The notes: generated by a model from the letters alone, not told the origin. A DNA stretch of 7,951 bases from Caldithrix sp. (GCA_004357015.1 SMXE01000228.1:1-7951), one strand, 5' to 3'. Shown: positions 1-7,017, counted from the stretch's first letter. Numbers and translations are program-made.

Positions 1-312
1 CACCTGATCGGCAATCTGAAACACTACATTGGCGCGGTGCTGGGAAAAAGCGGCTACGTCAGAAACCGCCCGGCTGAATTCGCTGACAAGCATGTGGCAA
101 GGACCGACCTGCTCCTCCGTATCGACGAAACAATCGCGGTCGTTCAAAATACGCTCTCCTCGCTTTCCCGGGACGATCTGCAGCAGGTGTTTCCGGAACA
201 GATAGGAGCACAGACCGCTTCAACTGAGCAGACTCTGATTCATCTCACCGCACACCTTGGCTACCATCTCGGACAAATCAACTATCATCGCAGGTTAGTC
301 ACTCATGAGTGA
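1..312 (+). CDS. DinB-like four-helix protein, C-terminal part (5' truncated by window)
   Basis: The frame is open from base 1 and reads HLIGNLKHYIGAVLG at its beginning, so the true start lies upstream; a GTG at 37 is internal. The first His followed by G-N and a helix matches the first metal-ligand helix of the DinB/DUF1572 superfamily. Near the end, HLTAHLGYHLGQI carries the H-x3-H-x2-Q pattern of the last helix, which supplies the other two ligands. DinB-fold proteins are small metal-binding helical bundles; some are thiol-dependent transferases, but most members, including this type, have no assigned reaction. About 103 residues are visible, roughly the C-terminal two thirds of a typical 150-170 residue member. 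The stop overlaps the next start by eight bases, suggesting co-transcription. The fold assignment is fairly secure; the substrate is unknown. Confidence 0.8.
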   Translation, partial: HLIGNLKHYIGAVLGKSGYVRNRPAEFADKHVARTDLLLRIDETIAVVQNTLSSLSRDDLQQVFPEQIGAQTASTEQTLIHLTAHLGYHLGQINYHRRLVTHE

Positions 313-961
313 ATCCATCAACTGGAAAAATCATTTCATTGAACTGCTTGTGGTAATCGTGGGAATCACGGCGGCCTTTGCGCTTAATAATTGGCAGGAG
401 AACCGCAAGAACAGCCAGAAGGAGGCGCTGTACATTCAATCTTTGATCAAAGACATAGAGTCGGATATCAAGGCACTCGAAGTATCGGCCAAACTGGTAT
501 CAGACAATCTGAGGGCTGTTAAGAGACTGGACTACCTTATTCGGCACGAAAGACTCACTCACGATTCAACCGGTTCTTATGCTGCTAATATGTTTATTGT
601 GGCCAAGTTCGCGCCGCAAAACATGACCTACGAATCCCTCAAGTCGGCAGGCAGCATTGAACTCATCAGGAGCTTCGAACTGAAAAAACAGATCAGTGCT
701 CTCTATAATTTCTATGATGAAATCGCTACTGTCTAAAAGGTCTTTAATGACTTTCTAAATCAGTACATCATCCCGTTCTTTTATGAACATGTTGATTTTC
801 GTACTCTTGGTGCCATGGACCCACGACTTTTAAGAATGACCAAATTCTCCAATATTGTCGTCGGCTATCTCGCTGTCGCAGACCAGGAAAAGAGAGCTTA
901 TGAACAGTCCGCCGAAAAATGCAAAACGCTCTTGACAAATCTGCACAAACAAAACCCGTAG
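305..961 (+). pseudogene. DUF6090-like membrane protein interrupted by an in-frame TAA
   Basis: The first open part (305-736) encodes 143 residues. A short N-terminus is followed by one membrane segment at about residues 11-28, ending in LNNWQEN, then a charged helical region. The motif NMTYESLKSAGSIELI at 107-122 followed by a predicted helix is typical of DUF6090-like proteins, whose function is unknown. A TAA lies at 734-736, but the same frame continues without another stop for 74 codons to a TAG at 959-961. That continuation starts KVFNDFLNQYIIPFF and looks like a normal C-terminal half, giving about 218 residues in all. One base change, for example CAA (Gln) to TAA, would explain the break. 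The start ATG overlaps the DinB-like stop, with CAGG ten bases upstream as a weak ribosome site. The shortened product could still be made, or the stop could be a sequencing error. Confidence 0.75.
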
Positions 962-973
962 CACGAGACGCGC

Positions 974-1930
974 ATGCCTTTCCCCTACCTCGACCAACTT
1001 TTCGAAAAAAAACTTCTCGACAAGAAGCAGTATACCCTTCTGTCAGCAATCTATTCAAAGAAAATCTTTTCCCTGTACTATGAATTGCGAACTGGTCTCT
1101 ACCTCGGCGTCCTCTCGTTCACCACCGGCGCAGGCATTCTGATTTATGAGAACGCGGGCAGCCTGGCTCATCTGCTCAACAATGTCGTCCTGTCTGCCAT
1201 CATGCTGGCGTGCTTTTGGTACGCCGGCAGGCACCGGGCGCCGTTCACCACCGCCGAAGTGGAAAGTCCGACTCCCTACTATGATTATGTCCTTCTCCTG
1301 GGTGCGCTGCTGTTCCTGATCATCGAAGGCTATCTGCAAAACATCTACGGCGTTTTCGGTCAGCAATGGGGGCTGGCAGTGGCAGTTCCGGCCGCACTGT
1401 TTTTTGTCGTGGCCTACGTATTTGACCACCGCGGCGTGCTGTCCCTCGCTATCGTAACGGCAGCAGCGGCCGTTGGCCTGCAGGTCTCGGTGGTCGCCTG
1501 GTATAAGAACAACGTGTTCTCGGAAGAGTCCCTCATCTACCCTGCAATCATTTTTTCGGTTTGCCTCACCGCAATTGCTTTCGTTCTTGACAATCTAAAA
1601 ATCAAGAGACACTTCACCTTTTCTTATCTGCTCTGGAATTCGGTGATTCTGCTCACCGCGTTGCTGGCGGCGCTGTTTCAATTTCAGCCAAAGCTGCTTT
1701 TCTTTCTGATCCTGGCGACAACCAGCGCCGGCGCTATTTACCATGCCCGAAAAACGCAAACCTACGTCTTTTTTCTCATGGGAGTAACTTCTCTGTACAT
1801 TGCGGTTACGTACATGATTGCACGGCTCGGCAACATAGATCCGGTAATCTGGTACCTGTATTTTTTGGCGTCGTGCATAGGACTCGTTTTCTTTGTCATT
1901 CGTTCGGTGCGAACATTGGGGAATCGGTAG
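974..1930 (+). CDS. DUF2157-like polytopic membrane protein, first tandem copy
   Basis: This 318-residue protein has a short cytoplasmic N-terminus with FEKKLLDKKQYTLLSAIY at residues 9-26. It resembles the N-terminal helix of DUF2157 proteins, in which a loop containing Leu-Leu precedes a Gln-x-x-x-Ile type helix. About nine to ten hydrophobic segments follow, starting near residue 42 and ending near residue 311, with a basic C-terminal tail (RSVRTLGNR). No catalytic motif is visible. DUF2157 proteins are membrane proteins of unknown function, often in pairs or with DUF4401 relatives. The ATG lies 12 bases after the end of the interrupted upstream gene, with no strong ribosome site. The next gene starts three bases after this stop, and its N-terminus is clearly similar, so the two are probably paralogs in one operon. 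Confidence 0.75.
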   Translation: MPFPYLDQLFEKKLLDKKQYTLLSAIYSKKIFSLYYELRTGLYLGVLSFTTGAGILIYENAGSLAHLLNNVVLSAIMLACFWYAGRHRAPFTTAEVESPTPYYDYVLLLGALLFLIIEGYLQNIYGVFGQQWGLAVAVPAALFFVVAYVFDHRGVLSLAIVTAAAAVGLQVSVVAWYKNNVFSEESLIYPAIIFSVCLTAIAFVLDNLKIKRHFTFSYLLWNSVILLTALLAALFQFQPKLLFFLILATTSAGAIYHARKTQTYVFFLMGVTSLYIAVTYMIARLGNIDPVIWYLYFLASCIGLVFFVIRSVRTLGNR

Positions 1931-1933
1931 CTC

Positions 1934-3016
1934 ATGCTGGCTTACGACCGGAGATCCTTCGTCAATTTTACCATTCAGACAGAAGCACAAACCTGGTTTG
2001 ACAGCAAATTGCTTTCGCAGGAGCAGTACGGCGCAATCTGCCAAAACTTCCCCTGCCACTTCTACGCACCCACTTTGTTTATTCGAGTCACACTCTTCCT
2101 TGCTACTTTGATTGCGATATCCGCCGGCTCGGGACTGCTATCGTTATTCCTGCCCGGCTTTAGCGGGAGCTTTAGTTTTGCCATCCGGTTCATGGTTTTC
2201 GGGGGCGCGGTCTACTGGCTTCTCGAGCAGGTTGTCATCAGACAAAAGAGCTTTTTCCGCGCCGGCGTCGATGATGCGCTCCTCTACTACGCCCTCGGCA
2301 GCATGCTTGGCGGCATCTTTCTATTGCTGGCATCTGCCGGCTTGAAGCTTCCCACAGCGACTTACTTTCTTATCCCGCTGCCCTTCCTCGCCTGGGCAAC
2401 TATTCGATTTACAGACACACTGTCAACCGTCGTCCTTTTCCTTTGTTTCATGGCTTTCGTGTTCTTCATTATGCTGTCCCTGGGAACCTTGGGAAAAACC
2501 GGACTGCCGTTTGTCGTCATGGGTGTATCGATCTCACTGCTTCTGCTTTCCAATCGCCTGCTGACGAGGAAAGATCTCGACCTTTGGGCGCCGAATCTGC
2601 TCATTCTGAAAAGTCTCAGCCTGGCCACGTTTTATCTGGGTGGCAATTATTTGATTGTGCGCGAATTGAGCATCGCTCTGTTGGACACGCAGCTCAAGCC
2701 CGGCGCCGACATTCCGTTTGCCTTCCTGTTCTATTTTCTAACTGTGGCGATTCCCATCGCTTTTGCCTTCCAGGGCATTCGCAAGCGGGATGCTGTTTTC
2801 ATTCGAATGGCACTCCTCGCGTTAGCTTTTGCTATTTTCACCTTTAAGTACTACTTTGTGCCGGCCAGCTATGAACTATTCCTGACAATTATCGGGGCAC
2901 TGATGATCCTGGCTGCGATTGCGATAATGAACTACCTGAAACAGCCGGTGAATGGCTTTACGCACAAGAGTCTTTTCCGGAGGCGTCAGGAAAGTCTGGA
3001 TGCGGAGCCTTCCTGA
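1934..3016 (+). CDS. DUF2157-like polytopic membrane protein, second tandem copy, probably shortened by a frameshift
   Basis: The 360-residue product has an N-terminal FDSKLLSQEQYGAICQNF segment that lines up with FEKKLLDKKQYTLLSAIY in the preceding gene. About ten to eleven membrane segments follow, starting near residue 50 and ending near residue 335. The C-terminal 25 residues are hydrophilic and end LDAEPS. Function is unknown; no enzyme motif is seen. The ATG is three bases after the upstream stop, with GGGGA about eleven bases before it, so coupled expression is likely. The last codons appear out of frame. Shifting back one base at about 3007 allows reading on as AEAFLIAESMGAAP and then a Gly-rich tail to a TAA at 3115-3117, which would give about 394 residues. 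The shift could be a real one-base deletion or a sequence error. Confidence 0.72.
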   Translation: MLAYDRRSFVNFTIQTEAQTWFDSKLLSQEQYGAICQNFPCHFYAPTLFIRVTLFLATLIAISAGSGLLSLFLPGFSGSFSFAIRFMVFGGAVYWLLEQVVIRQKSFFRAGVDDALLYYALGSMLGGIFLLLASAGLKLPTATYFLIPLPFLAWATIRFTDTLSTVVLFLCFMAFVFFIMLSLGTLGKTGLPFVVMGVSISLLLLSNRLLTRKDLDLWAPNLLILKSLSLATFYLGGNYLIVRELSIALLDTQLKPGADIPFAFLFYFLTVAIPIAFAFQGIRKRDAVFIRMALLALAFAIFTFKYYFVPASYELFLTIIGALMILAAIAIMNYLKQPVNGFTHKSLFRRRQESLDAEPS

Positions 3017-3117
3017 TTGCTGAATCGATGGGTGCGGCACCGTCCGACCTGCCGGCAAACGAGCCGAAATTCGGCGGCGGACAGTCCGGCGGTGCAGGCG
3101 CAGAGGGGGAATACTAA
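3007..3117 (+). pseudogene. out-of-frame Gly-rich C-terminal tail of the upstream membrane protein
   Basis: In the frame one base back from the preceding gene, the sequence from about 3007 reads AFLIAESMGAAPSDL and then KFGGGQSGGAGAEGEY before a TAA. Gly-rich FGGG-x-x-GG-x-GA endings of this kind are familiar at the C-termini of bacterial membrane-associated proteins, so this stretch reads as coding and not as random spacer. A start at the ATG at 3028 would give only 29 residues. I therefore infer that it is the lost end of the 1934-3016 protein and not a separate gene. No canonical slippery heptamer is visible at the junction, so programmed frameshifting is unlikely. Confidence 0.5.
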
Positions 3118-3218
3118 ACTAACGCGGCGGGCCGCAAATTCCAAATCAAGACACAAATCCCAGCGCCCGAAGCCTTGCTAAAAAGTAACCGTCATCTATT
3201 GATAACCAAGAGAAAAAA

Positions 3219-4340
3219 ATGAAGCGCTTCTTAGTATTGATTTGCCTGTGGTCTGCAAGTTTGTTTAGCCAGGAAATGTCGTTTGAAGAATACGATCCGA
3301 ATTCCACCCTGGTCGTGCCGCAACACCCGGTCACTCGCGCAAAATATCCCGTCATCGACGTGCACAGCCACCACTGGAACACGCGGGAAACGTATCTGGA
3401 CTCAGTCGTCGCGGCCATGGATACGCTCAACATCGCGGTGTCTGTGAATCTTAGCGGCCGAGGATTCGACCTGATCATCAATCCGGTCGAGAGAAAGCTG
3501 GATGCTGAGAACACCTTTTTCAGAACATTCCTGAAAAATGTAAAACGAAAACATCCAGGCCGCTTCATTACGTTCACAAACATCAGCTACGTCGGCATCG
3601 ATGAACCTGACTGGACTGACAAGACCGTCACACAGATCGAAGAGGACGCAAAGCTTGGCGCTCGCGGCTTAAAAATCTACAAGGATCTCGGCCTGACTCT
3701 AAAATACAAAGACGGCAGGCGTGTTCCGGTGGACGACGCAAAGCTTGACCCGATCTGGGCGAAATGTGGCGAGTTGGGCATTCCCGTCTTGATTCACTCC
3801 GGCGAACCAGCGCCTTTCTGGCAACCAAAAGACAAGTACAACGAACGCTGGCTGGAGCTGAAACAGAAACCGAACCGCTACCGCGATCCGAAAATCTACC
3901 CGCCGTGGGAACAGGTCATGAAAGAGCATTTGCACGTATTTCAAAAGCATCCTGGAACCACGTTCATCAGCGCGCACATGGCCTGGCGCACCAACGACCT
4001 GGCAACGCTGGGAAAATGGCTGGACGCGCATCCGAATATGTACACGGAAATCGGCGCCGTGCTGGCAGAATTAGGCCGGCAGCCACGCTTTGCCCGCCAA
4101 TGGTTCATCAAATATCAGGACCGGGTCATGTTCGGCAAAGACCTGTGGCGGCCTGCGGAGTTTAACGTTTACTTCCGCGTCCTGGAAACGGCAGACGAGT
4201 ACTTCGACTACTACCGCAAACGGCATGCGTTCTGGAAAATGTACGGCCTGAATCTGCCTGATGAGGTTCTCAAGAAACTCTACTACAAAAATGCACTCAA
4301 AGTCATTCCGGGCATCGATGCATCAGGATTTCCAGAATGA
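3219..4340 (+). CDS. exported metal-dependent amidohydrolase (amidohydrolase family 2, TIM barrel)
   Basis: The 373-residue protein begins with a signal peptide (basic MKR, hydrophobic LVLICLWSASLF, probable cleavage near residue 17-18), so it should act outside the cytoplasm. The mature part has the metal-ligand pattern of the amidohydrolase_2 (ACMSD-like) barrel: DVHSHH with His49 and His51, IHSGEP with His193, SAHMAWR with His253, and MFGKDLW with Asp308 as the usual final-strand Asp. Lys152 in RGLKIYKDLG sits at the end of an early strand. Family members hydrolyse or decarboxylate small amides, lactones or carboxylated rings; the substrate here cannot be read from sequence. FGKD, where many relatives have FGTD or FGSD, is slightly unusual. 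A 100-base gap precedes the gene, so its promoter is probably there, but only an A-rich AAGAGAAAAAA leader is visible. The permease follows immediately. Confidence 0.85.
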   Translation: MKRFLVLICLWSASLFSQEMSFEEYDPNSTLVVPQHPVTRAKYPVIDVHSHHWNTRETYLDSVVAAMDTLNIAVSVNLSGRGFDLIINPVERKLDAENTFFRTFLKNVKRKHPGRFITFTNISYVGIDEPDWTDKTVTQIEEDAKLGARGLKIYKDLGLTLKYKDGRRVPVDDAKLDPIWAKCGELGIPVLIHSGEPAPFWQPKDKYNERWLELKQKPNRYRDPKIYPPWEQVMKEHLHVFQKHPGTTFISAHMAWRTNDLATLGKWLDAHPNMYTEIGAVLAELGRQPRFARQWFIKYQDRVMFGKDLWRPAEFNVYFRVLETADEYFDYYRKRHAFWKMYGLNLPDEVLKKLYYKNALKVIPGIDASGFPE

Positions 4341-4344
4341 CGCC

Positions 4345-5667
4345 GTGAGTACAAGTTTAGATAAAAACAAGATCGGCATTTTCACCGCCACTGCCATTGT
4401 CGTCGCCAATATGATCGGCACGGGCGTGTTCACCAGTCTCGGCTTCCAGGTGCAGGCGGTGCAATCCGTGTTTCCGCTGCTCATGCTCTGGCTTGTCGGC
4501 GGCGTCATCGCGCTGTGCGGTGCTTTGACTTACGGCGAGCTCGGGGCGGCTCTGCCCCGCTCCGGCGGTGAATACCACCTGCTTACGAAAATCTATCACC
4601 CGGCGTTGGGTTTCATGTCCGGCTGGGTATCTGTGACCGTTGGCTTTGCGGCGCCGGCCGCGCTGGCATCCATTGCTCTGTCGAAATATCTGCAGGCCAT
4701 TTTTCATGGCCTGCCATCACAGCACGTGGCCGCTCTTGCCATGCTTTTCTTTACGGTCATTCATTCGATTGACATCAAATTCGGCAGTTACTCCCACAAC
4801 TTCTTTACCGTCATGAAAGTCGCGCTTATTCTCGTCTTTGTTCTGGCGGCGTTCTGGATGCGGGCAGCGGAACCCATCAGCATGCTGCCTAAACGGAACG
4901 ATCTTCCTCTTTTCACCAGTGCCGGTTTCGCGGTTTCACTCATCTACGTCTCCTTTGCATACGCCGGTTGGAACGCAGCCATCTACATTCTGGGAGATAT
5001 CCGCGATCCCCGCAAGAACCTGCCAAAGGCGCTGTTTCTCGGCACAGCTCTGGTCATGGTTCTGTATTTTCTTCTCAATTACGTCTTTCTGTCGACCGTG
5101 CCCATGACCGAATTATCCGGCCAGATTGAAGTCGGGTATCTCTCCGGCACGAAAATATTTGGTGCGGTCGGCGGCCAGATTATGGCGGCGGTGATCGCGT
5201 TTCTCTTGCTGTCAACCGTGAGCGGCCATGTTTTCGTGGGACCCCGAATCATGCAGGTCATGGGGGAAGACTACCGTGCCCTTCATCTTCTCAGCTTGAA
5301 AAGCAAGAACGGGATACCGGTAAACGGCACGGTACTCCAATTGTTTTTGACGCTCATTCTGATCTACTCTTCCACCTTTGAACAGGTAATGATCTACGCC
5401 GGCTTCACCCTGAATCTCATCACCACGCTCACCGTGGCCGGGGTTATTGTGCTGCGCATGCGCGACCCCGCACTTCCCCGGCCTTACAGAACATGGGGCT
5501 ATCCCTTTACCCCTTTCCTTTTTCTTCTTATGAGCTTCTGGACGCTGGGTTTCGTCATGATAGACAAACCGGTTGAATCTTCCTTTGGGTTGGGAATCGT
5601 ACTTCTGGGCGTCACGATTTATGTTTTCAATAATCACTTGGTTGGAAAACAAAACAAATTGACGTGA
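4345..5667 (+). CDS. APC-superfamily amino acid permease
   Basis: This polytopic transporter (440 residues from the GTG at 4345) should carry amino acids across the inner membrane, by proton symport or exchange. Helix 1 contains ANMIGTGVFTSLGF with the unwound GTGVF substrate-binding turn (residues 25-29). Helix 2 and the following loop carry LTYGELGAALPRSGGEY. Helix 6 has FAYAGWNAA (204-212), followed by GDIRDPRKNLPKAL, and the late cytoplasmic loop has RPYRTWGYP (379-387), a hallmark of the LAT/SteT-like branch. About twelve helices are predicted. The frame is also open from ATG 4261 and ATG 4318, both overlapping the amidohydrolase. GTG 4345 is preferred because it leaves a normal short N-terminus before helix 1 and sits four bases after the upstream stop. 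No strong ribosome site decides this. Substrate unknown; methionine is an attractive guess from the neighbours only. Confidence 0.9.
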   Translation: MSTSLDKNKIGIFTATAIVVANMIGTGVFTSLGFQVQAVQSVFPLLMLWLVGGVIALCGALTYGELGAALPRSGGEYHLLTKIYHPALGFMSGWVSVTVGFAAPAALASIALSKYLQAIFHGLPSQHVAALAMLFFTVIHSIDIKFGSYSHNFFTVMKVALILVFVLAAFWMRAAEPISMLPKRNDLPLFTSAGFAVSLIYVSFAYAGWNAAIYILGDIRDPRKNLPKALFLGTALVMVLYFLLNYVFLSTVPMTELSGQIEVGYLSGTKIFGAVGGQIMAAVIAFLLLSTVSGHVFVGPRIMQVMGEDYRALHLLSLKSKNGIPVNGTVLQLFLTLILIYSSTFEQVMIYAGFTLNLITTLTVAGVIVLRMRDPALPRPYRTWGYPFTPFLFLLMSFWTLGFVMIDKPVESSFGLGIVLLGVTIYVFNNHLVGKQNKLT

Positions 5668-6626
5668 GACGCCAATTCAAAATATTGACATCAATTGCAA
5701 TTTTTCTGATATTGAATGCATGTTCTATGAAAAATGAGCGTACAGAAAACCAGACCAGACTTCTGGTGCTCATGTCCGACTTCGGACTATCTGAGCGCTT
5801 CGTCGCGAGCATGAAAGGCGTTGCGCTGGGGGTGGACCAGAACCTGAAAATTTATGATCTGACCCACTTGATCGAGCCGTACAACGTCTGGGAAGCGAGC
5901 CTGACTTTGGCTGGAACAATTGCGTACTGGCCACAAAACACGGTCTTTGTCTCGGTTGTCGATCCCGGTGTGGGGACGGCGCGAAAATCGGTGGTTTTGC
6001 GTACGAAAAGCGGGCACTTTGTAGTGACGCCGGACAATGGCACCCTGACGTTCGTGGCCGAGCAGTACGGTGTTGCGGAACTGCGCGAAATAGACGAGAA
6101 GGTCAATCGCCGCCCCGGGACTGACGACGCGCACACATTTCACGGCCGCGACGTTTATGCCTACACGGGCGCCCGCCTGGCGGCAGGCGTAATTTCTTTC
6201 GAACAAGTAGGCCCCTCGCTCCGGCCCGAAGTCGTTAAGCTGCCTTATCAACCCGCTGAAAAAGTCAGTAAAACCACCATCCTGGGCAACGTCACCAAGG
6301 TTGAAAAACCGTATGGCAATATCGTCACTAATATTCCCAAAGAACTCTTTGATGCATTCGCCCTCAACCCCGACCACAAAGAAATGATTCAAGTTGAAAT
6401 AAAGCAAGACGCTGAGACTGTTTTTTGCCAAAAAACACCGTACGTCAAGAGCTTTGGTCATGTAAAACCCGGGCAGCCTTTGCTTTACGTGGACTCTGTT
6501 CAGCGGATGGGATTAGCGGTTAATGGCGGCAATTTTGCCGACATTCACAAGGTGAAGGCGGGGCCGGAGTGGACCATCAAACTTATGAAACCAACGAACA
6601 GAACGCAACAACAAGAACCGAAATAG
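5664..6626 (+). CDS. lipoprotein SAM hydrolase (S-adenosyl-L-methionine hydroxide adenosyltransferase, DUF62), copy 1
   Basis: This 320-residue protein should split S-adenosylmethionine with water into adenosine and L-methionine. Family motifs appear in order: LVLMSDFG (34-41), YDLTHLI (64-70), VSVVDPGVGTARKSVV (97-111), TPDNGTLT (122-129), TFHGRD (158-163), and YGNIVTNI (217-224) leading into the C-terminal beta domain that ends in AVNGGNFADI. The Asp-Arg-His triad of characterised DUF62 enzymes corresponds to Asp100, Arg107 and His160. Their spacing is that of hydroxide-adding members, without the extra loop of fluorinases. The N-terminus is a lipoprotein signal with ILNACS and Cys20, which is unusual because SAM is cytosolic. 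The GTG start overlaps the permease stop (GTGA). An internal ATG at 5727 would give a cytosolic form, but the well-formed signal and the exported paralog favour the GTG. The AYTGARL segment after HGRD departs from the usual AP-x-AA. Confidence 0.9.
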   Translation: MRRQFKILTSIAIFLILNACSMKNERTENQTRLLVLMSDFGLSERFVASMKGVALGVDQNLKIYDLTHLIEPYNVWEASLTLAGTIAYWPQNTVFVSVVDPGVGTARKSVVLRTKSGHFVVTPDNGTLTFVAEQYGVAELREIDEKVNRRPGTDDAHTFHGRDVYAYTGARLAAGVISFEQVGPSLRPEVVKLPYQPAEKVSKTTILGNVTKVEKPYGNIVTNIPKELFDAFALNPDHKEMIQVEIKQDAETVFCQKTPYVKSFGHVKPGQPLLYVDSVQRMGLAVNGGNFADIHKVKAGPEWTIKLMKPTNRTQQQEPK

Positions 6627-6628
6627 AA

Positions 6629-6796
6629 ATCTCCACTCTTTCAGGGCTGCGGAGAATTTCTGGCTGGGAGTTCAAACGGTTCCTGGAAATGGCTTTAGAC
6701 CCATCGTTTGAATTGGAAACGCGATTAATCACCATTGAAGAATACTGCTGTCCGGTTAAGAATCTGGTGGACAGATTAAAGTTGGTGCTATCGTAG
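6629..6796 (+). pseudogene. C-terminal remnant of a four-helix-bundle protein (23S rRNA intervening-sequence protein family)
   Basis: This frame, open back to an ATG at 6569 inside the SAM hydrolase gene, reads FKRFLEMALDPSFELETRLI and then NLVDRLKLVLS. The FELETRLI block preceded by a short amphipathic helix is the signature of the S23/four-helix-bundle family (typical form: FL-x-x-ALGS-x-x-ELETQL). The final helix matches the usual Leu-rich C-terminal helix. The N-terminal half is missing and the segment between the two blocks (TIEEYCCPVK) is shorter than normal, so this is a decayed fragment and not a working gene. Its stop codon (6794-6796) is formed by the first bases of the adjoining palindromic element. 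These proteins are known from rRNA intervening sequences and from scattered chromosomal copies; their role is unclear. Confidence 0.6.
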
Positions 6797-6930
6797 TCCC
6801 CTCCTTCGTAAAGGAGGGAGAGTTCTGCAAAATCGTTATTTGGAGTGCATTGACTGTGCCAATGCAACAGCGACACAGTCGCTGTACTCCATATTACCCC
6901 CATTTTGCAGAAGTCTAAGAGGAGGGGACT
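6795..6930. repeat. 136-bp palindromic MITE-like element with nested inverted repeats
   Basis: Terminal inverted repeats AGTCCCCTCCT (6795-6805) and AGGAGGGGACT (6920-6930) match perfectly. Inside lies a second perfect pair, TTCTGCAAAAT (6823-6833) and ATTTTGCAGAA (6902-6912), then TGGAGT (6841-6846) with ACTCCA (6886-6891). The core folds into two hairpins: GCATTG/CAATGC (6847-6852 with 6860-6865, seven-base loop) and CAGCGAC/GTCGCTG (6868-6874 with 6878-6884, three-base loop). Together these form a three-way junction. The left end also folds locally as CCCTCCTT/AAGGAGGG (6799-6818, CGTA loop). No transposase is present, so it would be non-autonomous if mobile. CTATC occurs just outside both ends (6788-6792 and 6934-6938), a possible but short target duplication. 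The structure is certain; its mobile nature is inferred. Confidence 0.75.
6799..6818 (+). other. local 8-bp hairpin at left end of the palindromic element
   Basis: CCCTCCTT and AAGGAGGG pair perfectly around a CGTA tetraloop. It lies about 170 bases past the SAM hydrolase stop and could slow or end transcription of that operon. No T-tract follows, so it is not a canonical intrinsic terminator. The same left arm can instead pair with 6920-6927 at the far end of the element. Confidence 0.45.
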
Positions 6931-6987
6931 GAACTATCAGTTAAACAAAGAACAAAAGACACGAAATAACCTTATCAGCAAGCTCAA

Positions 6988-7017
6988 GCCAACAACTAAA
7001 AGCCAACAGCTAAAAGC
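6988..7017. repeat. two-copy 14-bp tandem repeat
   Basis: GCCAACAACTAAAA (6988-7001) is followed directly by GCCAACAGCTAAAA (7002-7015), one mismatch, and then GC beginning a third unit. It lies in the non-coding gap before the second SAM hydrolase. No function is evident. Confidence 0.7.

Noticed and set aside
734..736. TAA as a recoded sense codon
   Set aside because: All other genes read through the window without internal TAA, so a changed genetic code is not supported.
1055..2059. Minus-strand open frames opposite the DUF2157-like genes
   Set aside because: Their translations are rich in Gln, Arg and charged residues, as expected from antisense reading of hydrophobic membrane-protein codons.
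3124..3135. GCGGC/GCCGC inverted repeat as a terminator after the membrane-protein run
   Set aside because: The stem is four to five pairs with a very small loop, and no T-tract follows.
3175..3206. Possible promoter before the amidohydrolase (TTGCTA with GATAAC or TATTGA)
   Set aside because: The -10 matches are poor, or the spacing is 20 bases, so no promoter can be supported.
5787..6461. Long minus-strand open frame (224 codons) opposite SAM hydrolase copy 1
   Set aside because: It is an antisense shadow of a strongly conserved gene. Its translation has no recognisable family pattern and no sensible start context.
5664..6626. SAM hydrolase copy 1 as a fluorinase or chlorinase
   Set aside because: The spacing between the active-site Asp and His is that of hydroxide-adding members, and there is no extra loop typical of fluorinases.
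6795..6930. CRISPR array or tRNA-like gene
   Set aside because: There are no regularly spaced direct repeats, and the junction lacks tRNA arm lengths and conserved TPsiC or D-loop bases.
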